Shown: positions 24,384-40,020 of the stretch, one piece after another
Layout: the number at the start of each line of letters is the position of its first letter
How positions within the stretch are numbered: the first letter of the stretch is position 1
Source of the DNA: Ochotona curzoniae
Lineage: Eukaryota > Chordata > Mammalia > Lagomorpha > Ochotonidae
Assembly (NCBI RefSeq): GCF_017591425.1
Contig: NW_024465369.1
Location: forward strand, 24,489,501-24,553,500
Direction: 5' to 3'
DNA: 64,000 bases
Made by a program: the position numbers and the translations under genes
The notes under the pieces: generated by a model
The model's database searches: none
Told to the model about the DNA's origin: nothing
What the model saw: only the letters and a program-made list of their open reading frames with translations

Positions 24384-24720
24384 AAATGTTAAAAAAACAA
24401 AAAGTCTAACACTTGTATCTGTTCTTTTGGGAGCATCTCTCAAATCAATCCAGGGATTCTGTTCCTATGGTTTTACCTCCTTATTATCCTGGCCATTCAT
24501 TTTCTGTGTATTTTGTCCTTTACTCAATCTCCTGAGACCCATAAGTGCTTATCCCACTAAAATTATCTATTTAAAATAGAGCTTTATTTCAATATCTCGC
24601 ATAGGTTACAGCCATTTAATACATGAATTATCTTGAAATTTCTTCATTTTTTAAAGGCCTGTGCTTCTCTAACAAATTAGAATCTCATTTTTGTTATTGT
24701 TGTTTACATTTACTCAGTTC

Positions 24721-24985
24721 TTTTTTTTTTTTTTAAGCTGTATTTATTTTTATTAGAAAGGCCGATTTACAGAAAGAAGGAAATACAGAGTTCAATCCCC
24801 AAGTGGCTGCGGCAGCTGGAGCTGAGCCAATCTGAAGCAACGAGCTTCCTGCAGGTCTCCCATGTGGGTGCAGCGTCCCAAGGCTTTGGGCCATCCTCTG
24901 CTTTCCCAGGCCACAAGCAGGGAAGTGGATGGAAGTTATAGAAGCCAAGACACTGAACTGGCATGTGTATATCATGTACATGCTA
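24721..24985 (-). mobile_element. CSINE, 5'-truncated
   Basis: T-run, AAGCTGTATTTATTTTTATT, GCAGGTCTCCCATGTGGGTG and CCACAAGCAGGGAAGTGGAT; the head is lost. Confidence 0.8.
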
Positions 24986-26024
24986 TGGTTACATTCTCTT
25001 TCTAACGATTTTTAAGTAAATAGCATTTTTTTTTTTCGTATTAGTATTTGTGTTGTGTCACAGATAAATCCAGTAGTGTTTTGCTCTGCAGAGAACAGTG
25101 AGGTGTTTTTGATATTGATGGGCATACTGACTGCATTTAAACAAGGAAAAAACATCTCAGTGTTCTTCTCAATTTCCTCAATAAGAAAGCGTACCAGGTG
25201 ACAGGATTCTCAAATTATAAAATTTAAGGAGCAGGTAAGGTCCTAGAATAAAAGTAGATTTAAGCATCTTAAAGTTATGCTGTCACATAAACAGTACCTT
25301 ATTATAAGTCAGAAATTTTGTTTGAATTCTGATTGTTGACAGCCTAGTAAGCTTTTGAACCCTTCGTGTAACCATACAGATAAAGGTTTTTTTTTTTTTG
25401 TATTTTTTTTCATAGCCTATTAGATCACCATACATTTGAAAATATATCTTTAGAGCTGGAAAATGAACTTTTTTTTCCTCTGATAAGTCTGTGTTGCCAT
25501 GGAATGACATGAAAACCATTAGGTTAAAATAAGCTCAATAGATTTTTTTTTGTCTTCTCTCTTGAATTTTTCTTACAACTTTTGATATTCTAGTAAATGG
25601 CATATGCTTGGTGTAGATCAATACAAAGTTTATTTCAAACTTGTTTTACTAGTAAAAATTCTTTAGAGTGTATTTGCTTGGAAAACCTTTCTTAAAACTA
25701 AGTAGTTTTAACAGTCTTCCACACTGTAGTGTAAAAAAGAACTGAAGAAACTTGACATATAAGGACTAAAGGAGAATGTCAGCAAAACAGTTTACCTATT
25801 TTTCTAGCTTGAGACTCTAGATATTAATTAGAATGATAAATTGGGCAAGTTAGTTTGTAGAGAAATATGGTGAGTTTGGATTTGATTTTTGAAGATACTG
25901 AATTGGAAATTTCTTTCTTTGGGGTAGACAGTGTGATGACTAGTAAGTAGTAACTTAGAGTAGACCCTAAAAGTAGTTTATATAATCAGATTTTAAACCC
26001 TATTGATAATTTTTTATGAGGACG
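24986..26024. other. unique intronic DNA
   Basis: AT-rich with T-runs; no gene, RNA or named repeat recognised. Confidence 0.5.
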
Positions 26025-26295
26025 ATGATTATTTATTTACTTTTATTTGAAAAATAAAAAGAAACAGATTTCTCATCCGGCATTTCATTCCCCAAATGTT
26101 CAGGAGCCTAGAAATCATTCTTAATCTCCCATGCATATAGCAGGGACCCAGCTATTTGACTCACTGTCTCCTCCCTCTTATGATATGCATTCATAGGAAG
26201 CTGGACCCCAAGAGGAATGGGGACATGTACCTGAGCAGTCCAGTATGGAATCTGTGTGTCCCAAGTGATGCACCAAAGTCCATCTACCCCTGTGA
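26025..26295 (-). mobile_element. CSINE, old
   Basis: ATTATTTATTTACTTTTATT, CATTTCATTCCCCAAATGTT and AGCAGTCCAGTATGGAATCT follow the reversed order of an old copy. Confidence 0.6.
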
Positions 26296-26349
26296 CATTT
26301 CTGCCAGTTCAGATAGCTATGCTTGATTAATTCCTATAGAGAACTCATT

Positions 26350-26577
26350 AATTTCAACTGAGCTGTGCCAATCCAAAGCAGGGAGCCAGGAACTTTGCCT
26401 TGATCTCCCATGTAAGTACAGGAGCCCAAGCACTTTGGCCATCTTCTGCCTTTCCAGGCACATTAACAAGAAACTGGATCAGAAGTGGAGTCTCCAGGGC
26501 TTGAACCAGTGCTGCAGAATGGGATGATTGCATTGAAGGTGATAACCTTACAACTTCTGTGTCACAATACCAGCCCT
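26350..26577 (-). mobile_element. CSINE fragment, old
   Basis: GCCAATCCAAAGCAGGGAGC, TGATCTCCCATGTAAGTACA and TGTGTCACAATACCAGCCC; the tail is missing. Confidence 0.65.
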
Positions 26578-26747
26578 TCAATTCCTCTGTAGAAAATTTA
26601 GAATAATACAAAATGTTTCTTATGTTGAGTTGAAATTCCTTGCCATTATAGCTTCTTCCCATTGATGTGTAGTTGTATACATGATATAGTTCAGGTTAGT
26701 GATTACCAAACCTAAACAAGCATTAGAATCACCTGGAGGGCTTTTTT

Positions 26748-27066
26748 TTTTTTTTAAGATTTATTTTTATTATTTTTTTATTGGAAAGACGGATATACAG
26801 AGAGGAGAGACAGAGAGGAAGATCTTCCGTCCGATGATTCACTCCCCAAGTGAGCGCAACGGGCTGATACTATGCCGATCCGAAGCCAGGAGCCTCTTTT
26901 GGGTCTCCCACGCGGGTGCAGGTTCCCAAAGCTTTGAGCCGTCCTTGACTGCTTTCCCAGGCCACAGGCAGGGAGCTGGAAGGGAAGCAGGGCTGCCGGG
27001 ATTAGAACCGGCGCCCACATGGCGAGGACCTTTAACCTTTAACCACTTGCGCCACCGCGCCGGGCC
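26748..27066 (-). mobile_element. CSINE, full-length, young
   Basis: Reversed copy from AAGATTTATTTTTATTATTT to GCGCCACCGCGCCGGGCCC. The duplication CCTGGAGGGCTTTTTT lies at 26732-26747 and 27067-27082. A small deletion removes the GGGATCCC segment near 27020. Confidence 0.95.
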
Positions 27067-27412
27067 CCTGGAGGGCTTTTTTAAAACCCGGATTTCTGGA
27101 CTCTGCTTCCAGAATTTCTGACTCAATAAGAGTATGCAGTACGAACAAGATATGCAAATAGGAATAATTCAGGTAGTCCACTTTGAGAACTATTAGTATA
27201 AACTTTGTCTTCTGATTAATTTTCTGACACTTAAAAAGAATTTCATGCTCTGAGTCTTTTCCAAACTTCATCATTTTAGACGTTTCCTATAAATCACTAT
27301 TTTAACTTGTATTCCAATCCTGAGAGGAGGTTTGGGTTTTACCAGTGAAAAACTGAAGCAGAATCTTTTACTTAGAGTCAGGGGCTGACTAGAAGTAGCT
27401 GCATTCTTTTTG

Positions 27413-27463
27413 TTTATTTTATTTTATTTTATTTTATTTTATTTTATTTTATTTTATTTTTTA
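27413..27463. repeat. (TTTTA)n microsatellite
   Basis: About ten TTTTA units, probably grown from the A-rich tail of the minus-strand CSINE that follows. Confidence 0.95.
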
Positions 27464-27742
27464 AGATGGATTTTTATTTGAGAAGCAGATTTGCAGAGAG
27501 GAGGAGAAACAGAGCAATCAGTCTTCCATCCACTGGTTCCAGTGACCAGAGCTGAGTTGATCAGAAGCCAGGAGCTTTTCCTGGATCTCCCACAAGGGGA
27601 TGAGGCCCAGGCACTTGAGCTATTCTCTGCTTTCCCAGGCAGGGAGCTAAATCGCAAGTAAAGCAGCCAGGATTAAAACCAGCGCCTATAAGAGATGCCA
27701 GCACTGCAGGCAAAGCATTAGCCAGCTAAGCCTGCCCTGTGC
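27464..27742 (-). mobile_element. CSINE, old
   Basis: AAGATGGATTTTTATTTGAG, CAGTCTTCCATCCACTGGTT and CAGCTAAGCCTGCCCTGTGCC in reversed order. Confidence 0.8.
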
Positions 27743-27859
27743 CCCAGCTGCGTTCTTGAGTGCTCTAAAATGCTATTTTCTGGTTAGTATTTATGTCCAC
27801 CTGGTTATCTTCTGGAGTGTCTCCCTAATCTGTTTCATCTTTTTATTAGAGGCTACAAG

Positions 27860-28790
27860 AGGGAAAACAGATCTGAAGTATAATTGACAAACTATGTTGG
27901 TTATATCACAAGTTGTTTTTTACACGTTACCCAATGTTATGTCGTAAGTCTCTTGAACTTACTTATAACTGAAAGTTTATTTCCTTTTACTGACAATCTC
28001 CCCTTTTCCCCTACCACCTATCTGGAATGATCACCATTCTGGTTAGTTTTTTAAGATTTCACATATAAGTAAGATAGTATCTTTTTCTAACTTGATTCCC
28101 TAAGCAATGTGTTGCCAAGATGTGATGATTGTGAAAGCGGGTTTTCCTTTGTTTTTTTTTTTTTAGCTGCAAATCAATATCCCAATACTATGCTTTCTTC
28201 ATCCATTCATGTATCGGTAGACACTTGAGTTTTGTTGTGAATAATGCTGCAGTGAGCATAGGAATGCTGATACTTTGCCTGGTGACTTTTCACTTCTTTT
28301 GGTTGCTGATGATTCAGGTGATAGTTGTATTTCTTTTCATTTTTATGGGCAACTTCTGTTTTCCAGTGTAGAAAAACAGGGTTCCTTTTTCTCTACTGCC
28401 TCTATTTCTTCTTAAATTAGGACTTCTTCAGTGTAAGCTAAAATATTCAATGTACTGCCAGATTAGGGTCCTTGCTTCTAACTGCAGGGGGTCCTGCTGT
28501 TTAAGATGGCTAGAAATGTCAGAAATTTTATATATATTCTTTAATTCTAGGTCAAGTTCCTGGATTTATTTGAATTATTAAAATAGCTATCATATAATGT
28601 TCTGTACGTATCCGCACAAATCATTTCTGAGGGTGAAAAAAACAGGTTAAAAGTTTGTGCAGTACAACTGCCTTCCCTGGCTCTTGATGTACATTGTTCG
28701 GTTGCTTTTCTGTTAGATTGTGTCAATCCAAATTCTTACCAACGGTGCCAAGTGTCCCTTTTATTATTTCCTCTATAAAATTGGACACAG
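27860..28790 (-). mobile_element. ancient L1 3' UTR fragment (L1M type)
   Basis: Phrases typical of the old mammalian L1M 3' UTR in reverse appear in order: GATCACCATTCTGGTTAG, AGATTTCACATATAAGTAAG, TCATCCATTCATGTATCGGT, TGTGAATAATGCTGCAGTGA and TCTTACCAACGGTGCCAAG. The piece is diverged and internally rearranged or deleted. No coding part is present. Confidence 0.6.
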
Positions 28791-28947
28791 GGAAGCTTTT
28801 TTGGTGGGCAAAAACACACATTTGTCTTAATGTGTTAATGTCTGAATGTGCTCATTAACATTTCTTTAAATAAAAAAGATGTCACCTATGGAGGAAGAAT
28901 ATTTTTCATATTTATGTTATAATAATTTCTTATAATTAGTATATTAT

Positions 28948-29255
28948 ATTTTAAAGATTTATGTTACTTATTTGAAAGGTAGAGTTAGAGAAAGAGAGGA
29001 GAGAGAGGGATTGGTCTTCCAGTCTTCTGGTTTACCCCTCAAATGGCAACAAAGGCTGGGGCTGGAAGCCAGGAGTTTTATCTGGGTCTCTCACATGGGT
29101 GCGGATGCCCAAATACTTGGAGCATATTCCTCTGCTTTCCCAGGAGTGTTAGGAAGCTGAATCAGAAGCAGTCCATCTGGGTTGTGAACTGGCACCCATG
29201 TGGGATGCCTATGAAGCAGGTGGTAGTTTAAACATTTATGCTACAATGGTGGCCT
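28948..29255 (-). mobile_element. CSINE, old
   Basis: AAAGATTTATGTTACTTATT, TCTGGGTCTCTCACATGGGT and GGCACCCATGTGGGATGCC identify it. Confidence 0.8.
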
Positions 29256-29463
29256 CAACCTCTATATTCTTTGCTTATGCTTCCATTAAGGCTTTAATAT
29301 TTTTTAAGTTTATGTGTGTATTGGTTTTTTCATAAATGAAACTCTTTTTCCCTCTCCTACTATTAGTTCCAAAATTGCTTTAGAGCCAAACATTTTGATA
29401 ATGTGTTATTCCAAATTGTTTAAATATGGATACTTTTTAATGTATATGCACTTTATTAGAATA

Positions 29464-29790
29464 TTGACACCAGCTCCATAGCCTAGCTGCTGAAAGTCCT
29501 CACCTTGCACATGCCAGGATCCCATATGGGCACTGGTTCTATTCCTGGCAGCACCACTTCCCATCCAGCTCCCTGCTTGTGGCCTGAGAAAGCAGTCAAG
29601 GGCAGCCCAAATCCTTGCGACCCTTCGCCTGCAAAGGAGACCCAGAAGAGGTTCCTGACTCCTTGGCCTTTGATTGTCTCAGCTCCAGCCATTGCGGCCA
29701 CTTGGGGAGTGGACCAGTGGATGGAAGAATCTTCCTCTCTATCTGTCCTCTTCTCTGTAGATCTGCCGTTCCAATAAAAATAAATAGATC

Positions 29791-29801
<11 letters not shown>
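29464..29801 (+). mobile_element. CSINE, near full-length
   Basis: Head GACACCAGCTCCATAGCCTA, GATCCCATATGGGCACTGGT and tail CAATAAAAATAAATAGATCT. Confidence 0.9.
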
Positions 29802-29825
<24 letters not shown>

Positions 29826-29826
29826 G
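29802..29826. repeat. (AT)n microsatellite in SINE tail
   Basis: An alternating AT run directly extends the A-rich tail of the SINE at 29464. Confidence 0.9.
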
Positions 29827-30094
29827 GACATGAGAAACTTTACAATTGGAATACTTGTAAAATTTTCTAGCATAATGACATTAAACCCTGAGAAACTTAA
29901 CAAAAAAAGAAAATGCCATACCAATCTCACTTATGAATAGAAAACAAAAAGTTAAAAATAAAACTCAATTGAATTTAAACAATTTATCCCAGAAGTATAA
30001 AAAAGTGATTTATTCCTGGTAAATACAAATGTATTACATCACTAAAGAAAGGCAAGGTGAATGAATCATAGTTGTTTCTTTTATGCAAGACATA

Positions 30095-30282
30095 TAGGTA
30101 TTGATCATCCCTGGTGTGAAAATCTGAAATCCAAAATGTTCTAAACTTTTAAAAGTTTCAGATTTTGCAATACTTTGAATTTTGGATTTTTTTTGGGTTA
30201 GGCTGTTCAGAATTTGTGCAAACATTTCAAAATCTGAAAACCTCCAAAATGTGAAATACTTGTGGTCCCCAGCGTACTAAAT
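30095..30282. mobile_element. DNA transposon relic, possibly Tigger/MER type
   Basis: ATCATCCCTGGTGTGAAAAT, AATCTGAAATCCAAAATGTT and CATTTCAAAATCTGAAAACC give a partly palindromic pattern known from old mammalian Tigger-like repeats. The family name is uncertain. Confidence 0.45.
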
Positions 30283-30371
30283 TTGTGTCTCAGTGACTGA
30301 CAAATCTTACGAGTCAGAATCTTTGTTTCTGTTTGTACGGTTATTTTTATATAGCATAGGCATGAATTTCC

Positions 30372-30640
30372 TTTTTTTTTTTTAAAAAATATTTATTTAT
30401 TTTACTTGAGAATCAGAGTTTTAGAGAGAGAGATCATCATTGTTGGATCACTCCTGAAATGGCCTCAAATGCCAGAGTTGGGCCATTCTGAAGCTGGGAG
30501 CCAAAAATGTCTTCCAGGTCTCCCAAGTGGGTGTAGGGGTCCAACACCTTAAGCCATCCTCCACTGCTTTCTCAGGCTATTAACAGAGAACTTGACTGGA
30601 AGTGGAACAGCTGGGACTGCGTTCTGACACATCTGCTTAA
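30372..30640 (-). mobile_element. CSINE, old
   Basis: AAAAAATATTTATTTATTTT, GGTCTCCCAAGTGGGTGTAG and TGACTGGAAGTGGAACAGCT in reversed order. Confidence 0.75.
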
Positions 30641-30726
30641 CTTTGTATTCTCTATTACAGAATTAAAGTTTTAATACATTCTTAATCTTATTTCTGTCAG
30701 TGAAACTTTAATTCTCATTTTCCATC

Positions 30727-31060
30727 TTTTTTTTTTTTTATTGATTACATTGCATTATGTGACACAGTTTTATTGGCACTGGGATTCTCCCTACCCCTCC
30801 CCAAACTCTCCCTCCACGGTGGATTCCTCTACCTTGTTGCATTACCACAATTCAAATTCAGTTGAGATTCTTTCATTGCAAGCATTTACCAAGCTTGAAG
30901 TCCAGCATCTTATTGTCCAGATAAGTTCAACAGTTTCTTGGGGAGACCATCTCTGGTCTGAAGGTAGAGTTGGCAGAGTATCATCCCGATCAGTTTTAAA
31001 AGCCCTGACATAACATCAGTAAGAGAATGTTGTCATCTTTCTGTTTTTAAGACACTTTGT
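30727..31060 (-). mobile_element. L1 3' end with poly-A, lagomorph type
   Basis: A T-run (30727-30740) followed by TTGATTACATTGCATTATGT and GACACAGTTTTATTGGCACT is the reversed tail of an L1. The conserved body then reads CATCTTATTGTCCAGATAAG and TTCTTGGGGAGACCATCTCT. It is about 330 bp, strongly 5' truncated and lacks ORF2. It differs in sequence from the GC-rich repeat at 62015, so two L1-like tail types are present in the window. Confidence 0.65.
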
Positions 31061-31559
31061 CTATTCTAGTGACAGCAAGTGGTTCCTAAAATTTTGCTCC
31101 TGAATCCAAGTTTTAGATGACTTTCTTCTCTTTCAATCCTAAAAATACTGTTTAACAGGAAGATTTACCAAAAGACAATGGATATGTTGTCCATAGCTTA
31201 CACTTAAGTTAATTGGATCATCTTTTATTTGTCATGCTACACATTCTTACATATATATCTGAGCTCAGCATCTAAGACTTTTAAATTGAATTTTGATGTT
31301 TCTGGATTTTGTGCTGTTGTAGGCAGACTGAGCCTCAGATATTCACCACTGGTTGAGTTTCTAATATCTGTCTGCCTATGGAACAGATTGTCTCCTGTCT
31401 GTCTCCCTTTCTCCCCAGTTCATCACTTCCAACCTTTTTCTGCTTGTCAGTTGCATCACTGACTCAGTCAAGAACCAAAATAGTAATAGGAGTGAATAGA
31501 GGCAATAGGAAATATCACTAGTTATTGAATGCCTTCCATGCATACCTTGGTGTTCACTT

Positions 31560-31800
31560 GCTCTAAGCTAAGTGCTGGTTCTATTTCTAGCTCCTTACTT
31601 CAGTCCAATCCAATTTCCTCCTAATGTACCTGGGGAGGCCGCAGACAGTACTAGGGTTAGGCTCCCACCACTCATGTGAAAGACCTGGGTTCGACCAGTT
31701 TTCTGGTTTATACTTTGTCCAAAACTCGCTGCAGGGGTGTCTCTCTCTCTCTCTCTCTCTCTCTCATACTTTGCCATTCAGAGAAATACATTTCTCAAGA
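31560..31800 (+). mobile_element. possible old CSINE with (CT)n run
   Basis: The order of a CTAGCTCCTTACTTCAGTCC-like middle, CATGTGAAAGACCTGGGTTC and a (CT)n run at 31738-31765 fits a degraded copy. It is a weak match. Confidence 0.4.
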
Positions 31801-32011
31801 GCATTCTCATACAAAAAGAAAGTACTGCGTGGTTTTTCTCTTAGTACATAGCATTCTGTTTGGTTTTGAACCAAAAGAAAGCTAGATTGTGAGAGAGTAA
31901 GATCTTTTCTCCTAGTTAATTGTGACTGGCAACCATTTTTTTTTAATATGGTAACTGGGTGCATACTTTTTATTTCTGTTCCTTTAGGTGGCAGCAGCTT
32001 AATTTATCCAT

Positions 32012-32235
32012 TTGGTTTTTTTTAATGTCTTCATTTTTGAAAGAGAATGATAAGGAGGAAATGATAGGGCAAGGGAGGGTGGGAAGAGATCAATGTATGG
32101 TTTCATTCGTCAACTGCCTACAACAACCACGGTTGGGCCAGGCCAAAGCTGGGAGTCCAGATTAATCTAACGTGAAAGTCAGATACTTGAGTAGTTGAAC
32201 CATCATTTGCTACCGCTTAGAGTGCAAATTAGCAA
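32012..32235 (-). mobile_element. CSINE fragment, old
   Basis: AACAACCACGGTTGGGCCAG followed by GCCAAAGCTGGGAGTCCAG is the diverged middle of a reversed copy. Confidence 0.5.
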
Positions 32236-32267
32236 GATGCTCCCTGAATCGAAAGTTGGCTAACCAA

Positions 32268-32535
32268 GTGTCATTGTGCATAGTAGAGTATGCTGCAGCC
32301 TGTGTCAACGGGTTAATGGTTTTGGTCCCCACAGCTTCACTTTTCCCAGCTTCCTGCTAACTTGCCTGATAAAGCCCAAGTATTTGCCTTCTGCCATATG
32401 CATGGGAGACACTTAAGCAGCTCCTGGCTTCAGTCAGGCTTAGCCTGGGTCTCTTTGACCATTTGGGGAGTGAATCAGCTATAGAAGACTGATCAGTAAG
32501 TCTGTGTGTGTGTGTGTGTGTGTGTGTAAGTAACA
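32268..32535 (+). mobile_element. CSINE, old, ending in (GT)n
   Basis: CAGCTTCACTTTTCCCAGCT, GCATGGGAGACACTTAAGCA and ACCATTTGGGGAGTGAATCA, then a (GT)n run at about 32500-32528 and a short CA run. Confidence 0.65.
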
Positions 32536-33621
32536 CACACACACAGAACTTATAAGTAGAGAGGAAGCACTTGAAGTTCTCTATGTGTGGAGTATAAGGA
32601 ATAAAGCAATTGCTTAGTAAGTAAAAGCATTAAACTAAGAAAGAACATTGACTTACAAATTGAATCACCAAAATGTGTATGTAATTTTTAATAGTTACTG
32701 TAGAGAAAAGTAACTTTAAGCCAAATGGCCTAGGATTATAACTCATATCTCATTGTATTTCCCAGGACTGCACATTATTTTATATCAAGACATTTTTTGT
32801 ATTCATTAATTGGGGAATCACATTGACAAGTCTACAGAATTGTAGGCAATTTGAGAGTGAAGATCATAGACTATACATGTAGTTGCTTAGAGCAGGTCCA
32901 TGTTATAGTCAAAAGAGGTTTGTTTTTATGAAGAAGATAGACTTGTCAGGGAGAAACCTATTGTCTTACTGAAATAGAATTAATAGTGATAGTTGTTTAA
33001 AGATAATGGTCAGCTTTTAGAAGTATTTTCATGTTAGTGCATCTGTCTCAACCAGCTTGTTCTCACCTGGAGCATTTGTGTTTTGTTCGTATGTGAGAAG
33101 TGGGGAATGACTTCATTAGGTGAAGTGCAGAGTATGTTTTTCACAGCTCCTTTACCTTGGGATTAGAAGTCTTCTTTATTTTGGGATTAGAAGTCTTCTT
33201 ACTTCCCCCCGTTATACCTATGTATCTATAGTGTGATATCAAAGCCTTCGTCTACATGCTGTCTTCAGCTGAAAATCAGGAAGCTCAGAGAATTTGCTGC
33301 TTGTATTAAATCTTCAAGTTATCACAGTCAGATAGCATTTTGTGTTCACATTGCCATAAGAAGTGTGGTTAATTGCTACATCCCAAAGTTTTGTAACAGG
33401 TAGTTAACATTACTGAAAGACTTGATCCTTTTGTCCATTGGAAACTTACGTAAGTACTAAACTTTTTGTTTCCTGTAGAATTGGTTTGCAAATTTGTTAA
33501 AAATTATTAGTTGTAACTGATATCTTGATGTTTTTCAAGTATTATAAGCCAAGTTTATATGATACATAGTTTTAATTTCAAATTTATTAATTATGTATTT
33601 AATCTATGTGCTTATTTCTAG
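32536..33621. other. unique intronic DNA before the first PSMD14 exon seen
   Basis: Contains only the 24-bp tandem duplication at 33157. The segment leads into the acceptor at 33620-33621. Confidence 0.55.
33157..33200. repeat. 24-bp tandem duplication
   Basis: TTGGGATTAGAAGTCTTCTT occurs at 33157-33176 and again at 33181-33200, with TATT between the copies. It lies 430 bp upstream of the first PSMD14 exon seen. Confidence 0.9.
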
Positions 33622-33720
<99 letters not shown>

Positions 33721-33792
33721 TAGAGAGCTCTGTTGCTTTCAATGTGTCCTTTACTTGGAATAGAATATGCATCACCTGCTTCTCAGAATTAA

Positions 33793-37908
<4,116 letters not shown>

Positions 37909-38343
37909 TAATTATGACTTTAAATTTCATGAAATGAGGAATTTTGTATCATGCTAAAAGCCTTTTTGTATATATTTTATTACTATTGTAATGAACATTA
38001 CCTTTTTTTAGTTTCTAATACTGAGTTTAGAATAGGCATGATATTAAAAAATCTGCTTAAAGAGCTGTGCATTGCAGACATTTGCAGGACATATCCTGGA
38101 GTTGTAATTTCCAAATATTTTAGACAACGAAAACTTGCCCCAACGACTTAGTGTCAACCGTTCATGTTTTTGGAATGAGGATGCATATTAGTAATTAAAT
38201 ATGTTAAATGATTTTGAAAAGAGATTAACTTGTGAAGCACATTGGATTATACTTGTGTTTTGTTGAAATCTTTTGTTCTTTTTTTTTTTTTTCGTTCTTT
38301 CATTCTTTCTTTCTTTTTTTTTTTTCCCTTTCTTTCTTTCCAG

Positions 38344-38502
38344 CCCCATATGCCATTTTCCTATTTCCTGCCTCCTGACAGCAGGGAGCAGCTCTATTAT
38401 CACCTTCACAGAGCTGTCTGCAAATGTGAGAGGCAATTCGATTTTGCTCAACCACAGGGAGAGTGGATTAGAAAAACCACAGAACATACAGAAATTGGCT
38501 AG
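38344..38502 (+). other. unassigned exon-like open segment, candidate alternative last exon
   Basis: A strong polypyrimidine tract (38275-38340) ends in TTTCCAG, followed by 52 open codons that read PHMPFSYFLPPDSREQLYYH at the start and GEWIRKTTEHTEIG at the end, then TAG. An AATAAA signal lies 78 bp after the stop (38580-38585). The upstream PSMD14 exon ends in phase 0 and this frame is also phase 0, so splicing 37701 to 38344 would give a PSMD14 form that stops after the JAMM motif. The protein segment was not recognised. It could instead be a chance open frame or part of an old pseudogene. Confidence 0.35.
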
Positions 38503-38579
38503 GTGGTTACTGCTTTAAAATACTGCTGAGGTGTCTTGTTTGAGCATGTACTTCCATTGTAGTGTAGAATAATTGTTAA

Positions 38580-38585
38580 AATAAA
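38580..38585 (+). promoter_or_regulatory. candidate poly-A signal after the exon-like segment
   Basis: A canonical AATAAA hexamer lies 78 bases downstream of the stop codon at 38500-38502. In AT-rich intron DNA such hexamers are common by chance; it matters only if the preceding segment is transcribed as a terminal exon. Confidence 0.2.
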
Positions 38586-39479
38586 ATCACAATACATTTA
38601 TGGAATCCTTTTTATGCAGGTATTATAAATAATTTTTAAAGCACTTTTAAGAATAAACATTAACTTGACATCTATCAGACCTGGAGTTTGATAGTAATGT
38701 AGATTACATTTATATCTGCTCACCAGCTCAAACGAACTAAATAAGGCTCATAAATCAGAGTTTTTTATCTGTTATGAATGTGAACATATTCTGTTATATT
38801 ATTATGATGTATAAAAATTGAGATTTTTTTTCTAACTCATGATCCTCTTAGTTGTGATTTTGCTTTTTTTAGAGGCAGAAGCTATTCACAGAAATAACAG
38901 TAACTGAAATTGGTATACCAGACAATTTAGAATGTACGACTTGTGATGCTTGCTGTATGCCTATATTTCAACTATATCAGCTACTTAGCGATACACATGC
39001 AGTGGGTTGAAATTATTGATATTTGTTAGTGACTGAAACTACAGTATAAACTCTCCTAGGTGTAGTTCTTTAATATTTAATATACTTCTTAGTAATTAAT
39101 AATTATTAATGTAGAAATATAATTAACTTGACAAGGCATGCTACAAAGTTATTTATATGTAATAATTGAAACTTAATGTAAAACACAATTTTATATTCTT
39201 CTAAAATTATGTTTTTTAAAAAATCTAGAATTTGAAATCATCTGTATCACTAATTTATATCATAAATAAATATTTAAAATTTTTGAATATAAAATTATTG
39301 GTTTTCCACATCACTCATTGTGTACAGTGTATAGATTCATAAAATTTCACCACTTTATATAAATATGTAGTTCTTTGTTAGTGATGTAGCTTCATGTATG
39401 ATATATCTCAGTTGGGTTTAATTTATGGCTCTTTCAATGTCAGGACCTCTAAGTCCTATGAATCAAATTAAATGTTAGA

Positions 39480-39540
39480 GTGTTCTAGTTAAGTCGTTAA
39501 ATGTAATGGCCAGGATGTTCTAGTTAAATCATTAAGTGTT
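39480..39540. repeat. imperfect tandem duplication
   Basis: TGTTCTAGTTAAGTCGTTAA and TGTTCTAGTTAAATCATTAA lie about 36 bp apart in the large PSMD14 intron. Confidence 0.7.
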
Positions 39541-39829
39541 CAGAATGGAAACTTTTAATGACGAATAGCATAGGACTCTCCCTTGCACGTGACTTATCAA
39601 AGCTGTCAAAATATTTAGCATGGCTATGATTAGATCAAGAACTAAAATGACAGTTTATGCATAAGTGATTTAAGTTGGTTCTCTGTTCATTTTTTAAAAA
39701 ACATTCTTTGTCCTATGTATTTTTTCATTTCCATTTTAAAATTTCTACTGTTTTTTTCATTTTGGCCATTGATTATTTATAATTTCAGTTCATTCACAAT
39801 AACTTAATTTTCTTTTATGATGAGTTCCC

Positions 39830-40020
39830 TATATATTTTTACTGAATAATTACTGTGTGCCAGGTAGTAACCGATTTATTCTTTTCAGTAAAGATAGACT
39901 ACTACTATTATTGCATTTTACTAATGAAAATTTTTAAATTATAATCAAAGGACTTTGGCAAAATCAGACCATAAATAGCAGCATAAGGGGAATGTAGGAA
40001 TTTAGAACTCAAGCTTTTTT
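39830..40020 (+). mobile_element. MIR-like ancient SINE
   Basis: ATTACTGTGTGCCAGGTAGT, CTACTATTATTGCATTTTAC and ACTTTGGCAAAATCAGACC appear in MIR order (size phrase, count phrase, ACTTGCCCAAGGTCACAC-like phrase). Confidence 0.6.

Noticed and set aside
26699..27121. 140-codon + strand frame
   Set aside because: Composed of a CSINE in reverse plus flanking T-run; no independent coding signal.
31738..31765. Repeated CT units as a CRISPR-like array
   Set aside because: They are simple (CT)n sequence; no spaced direct repeats with unique spacers occur anywhere, as expected for a mammalian genome.
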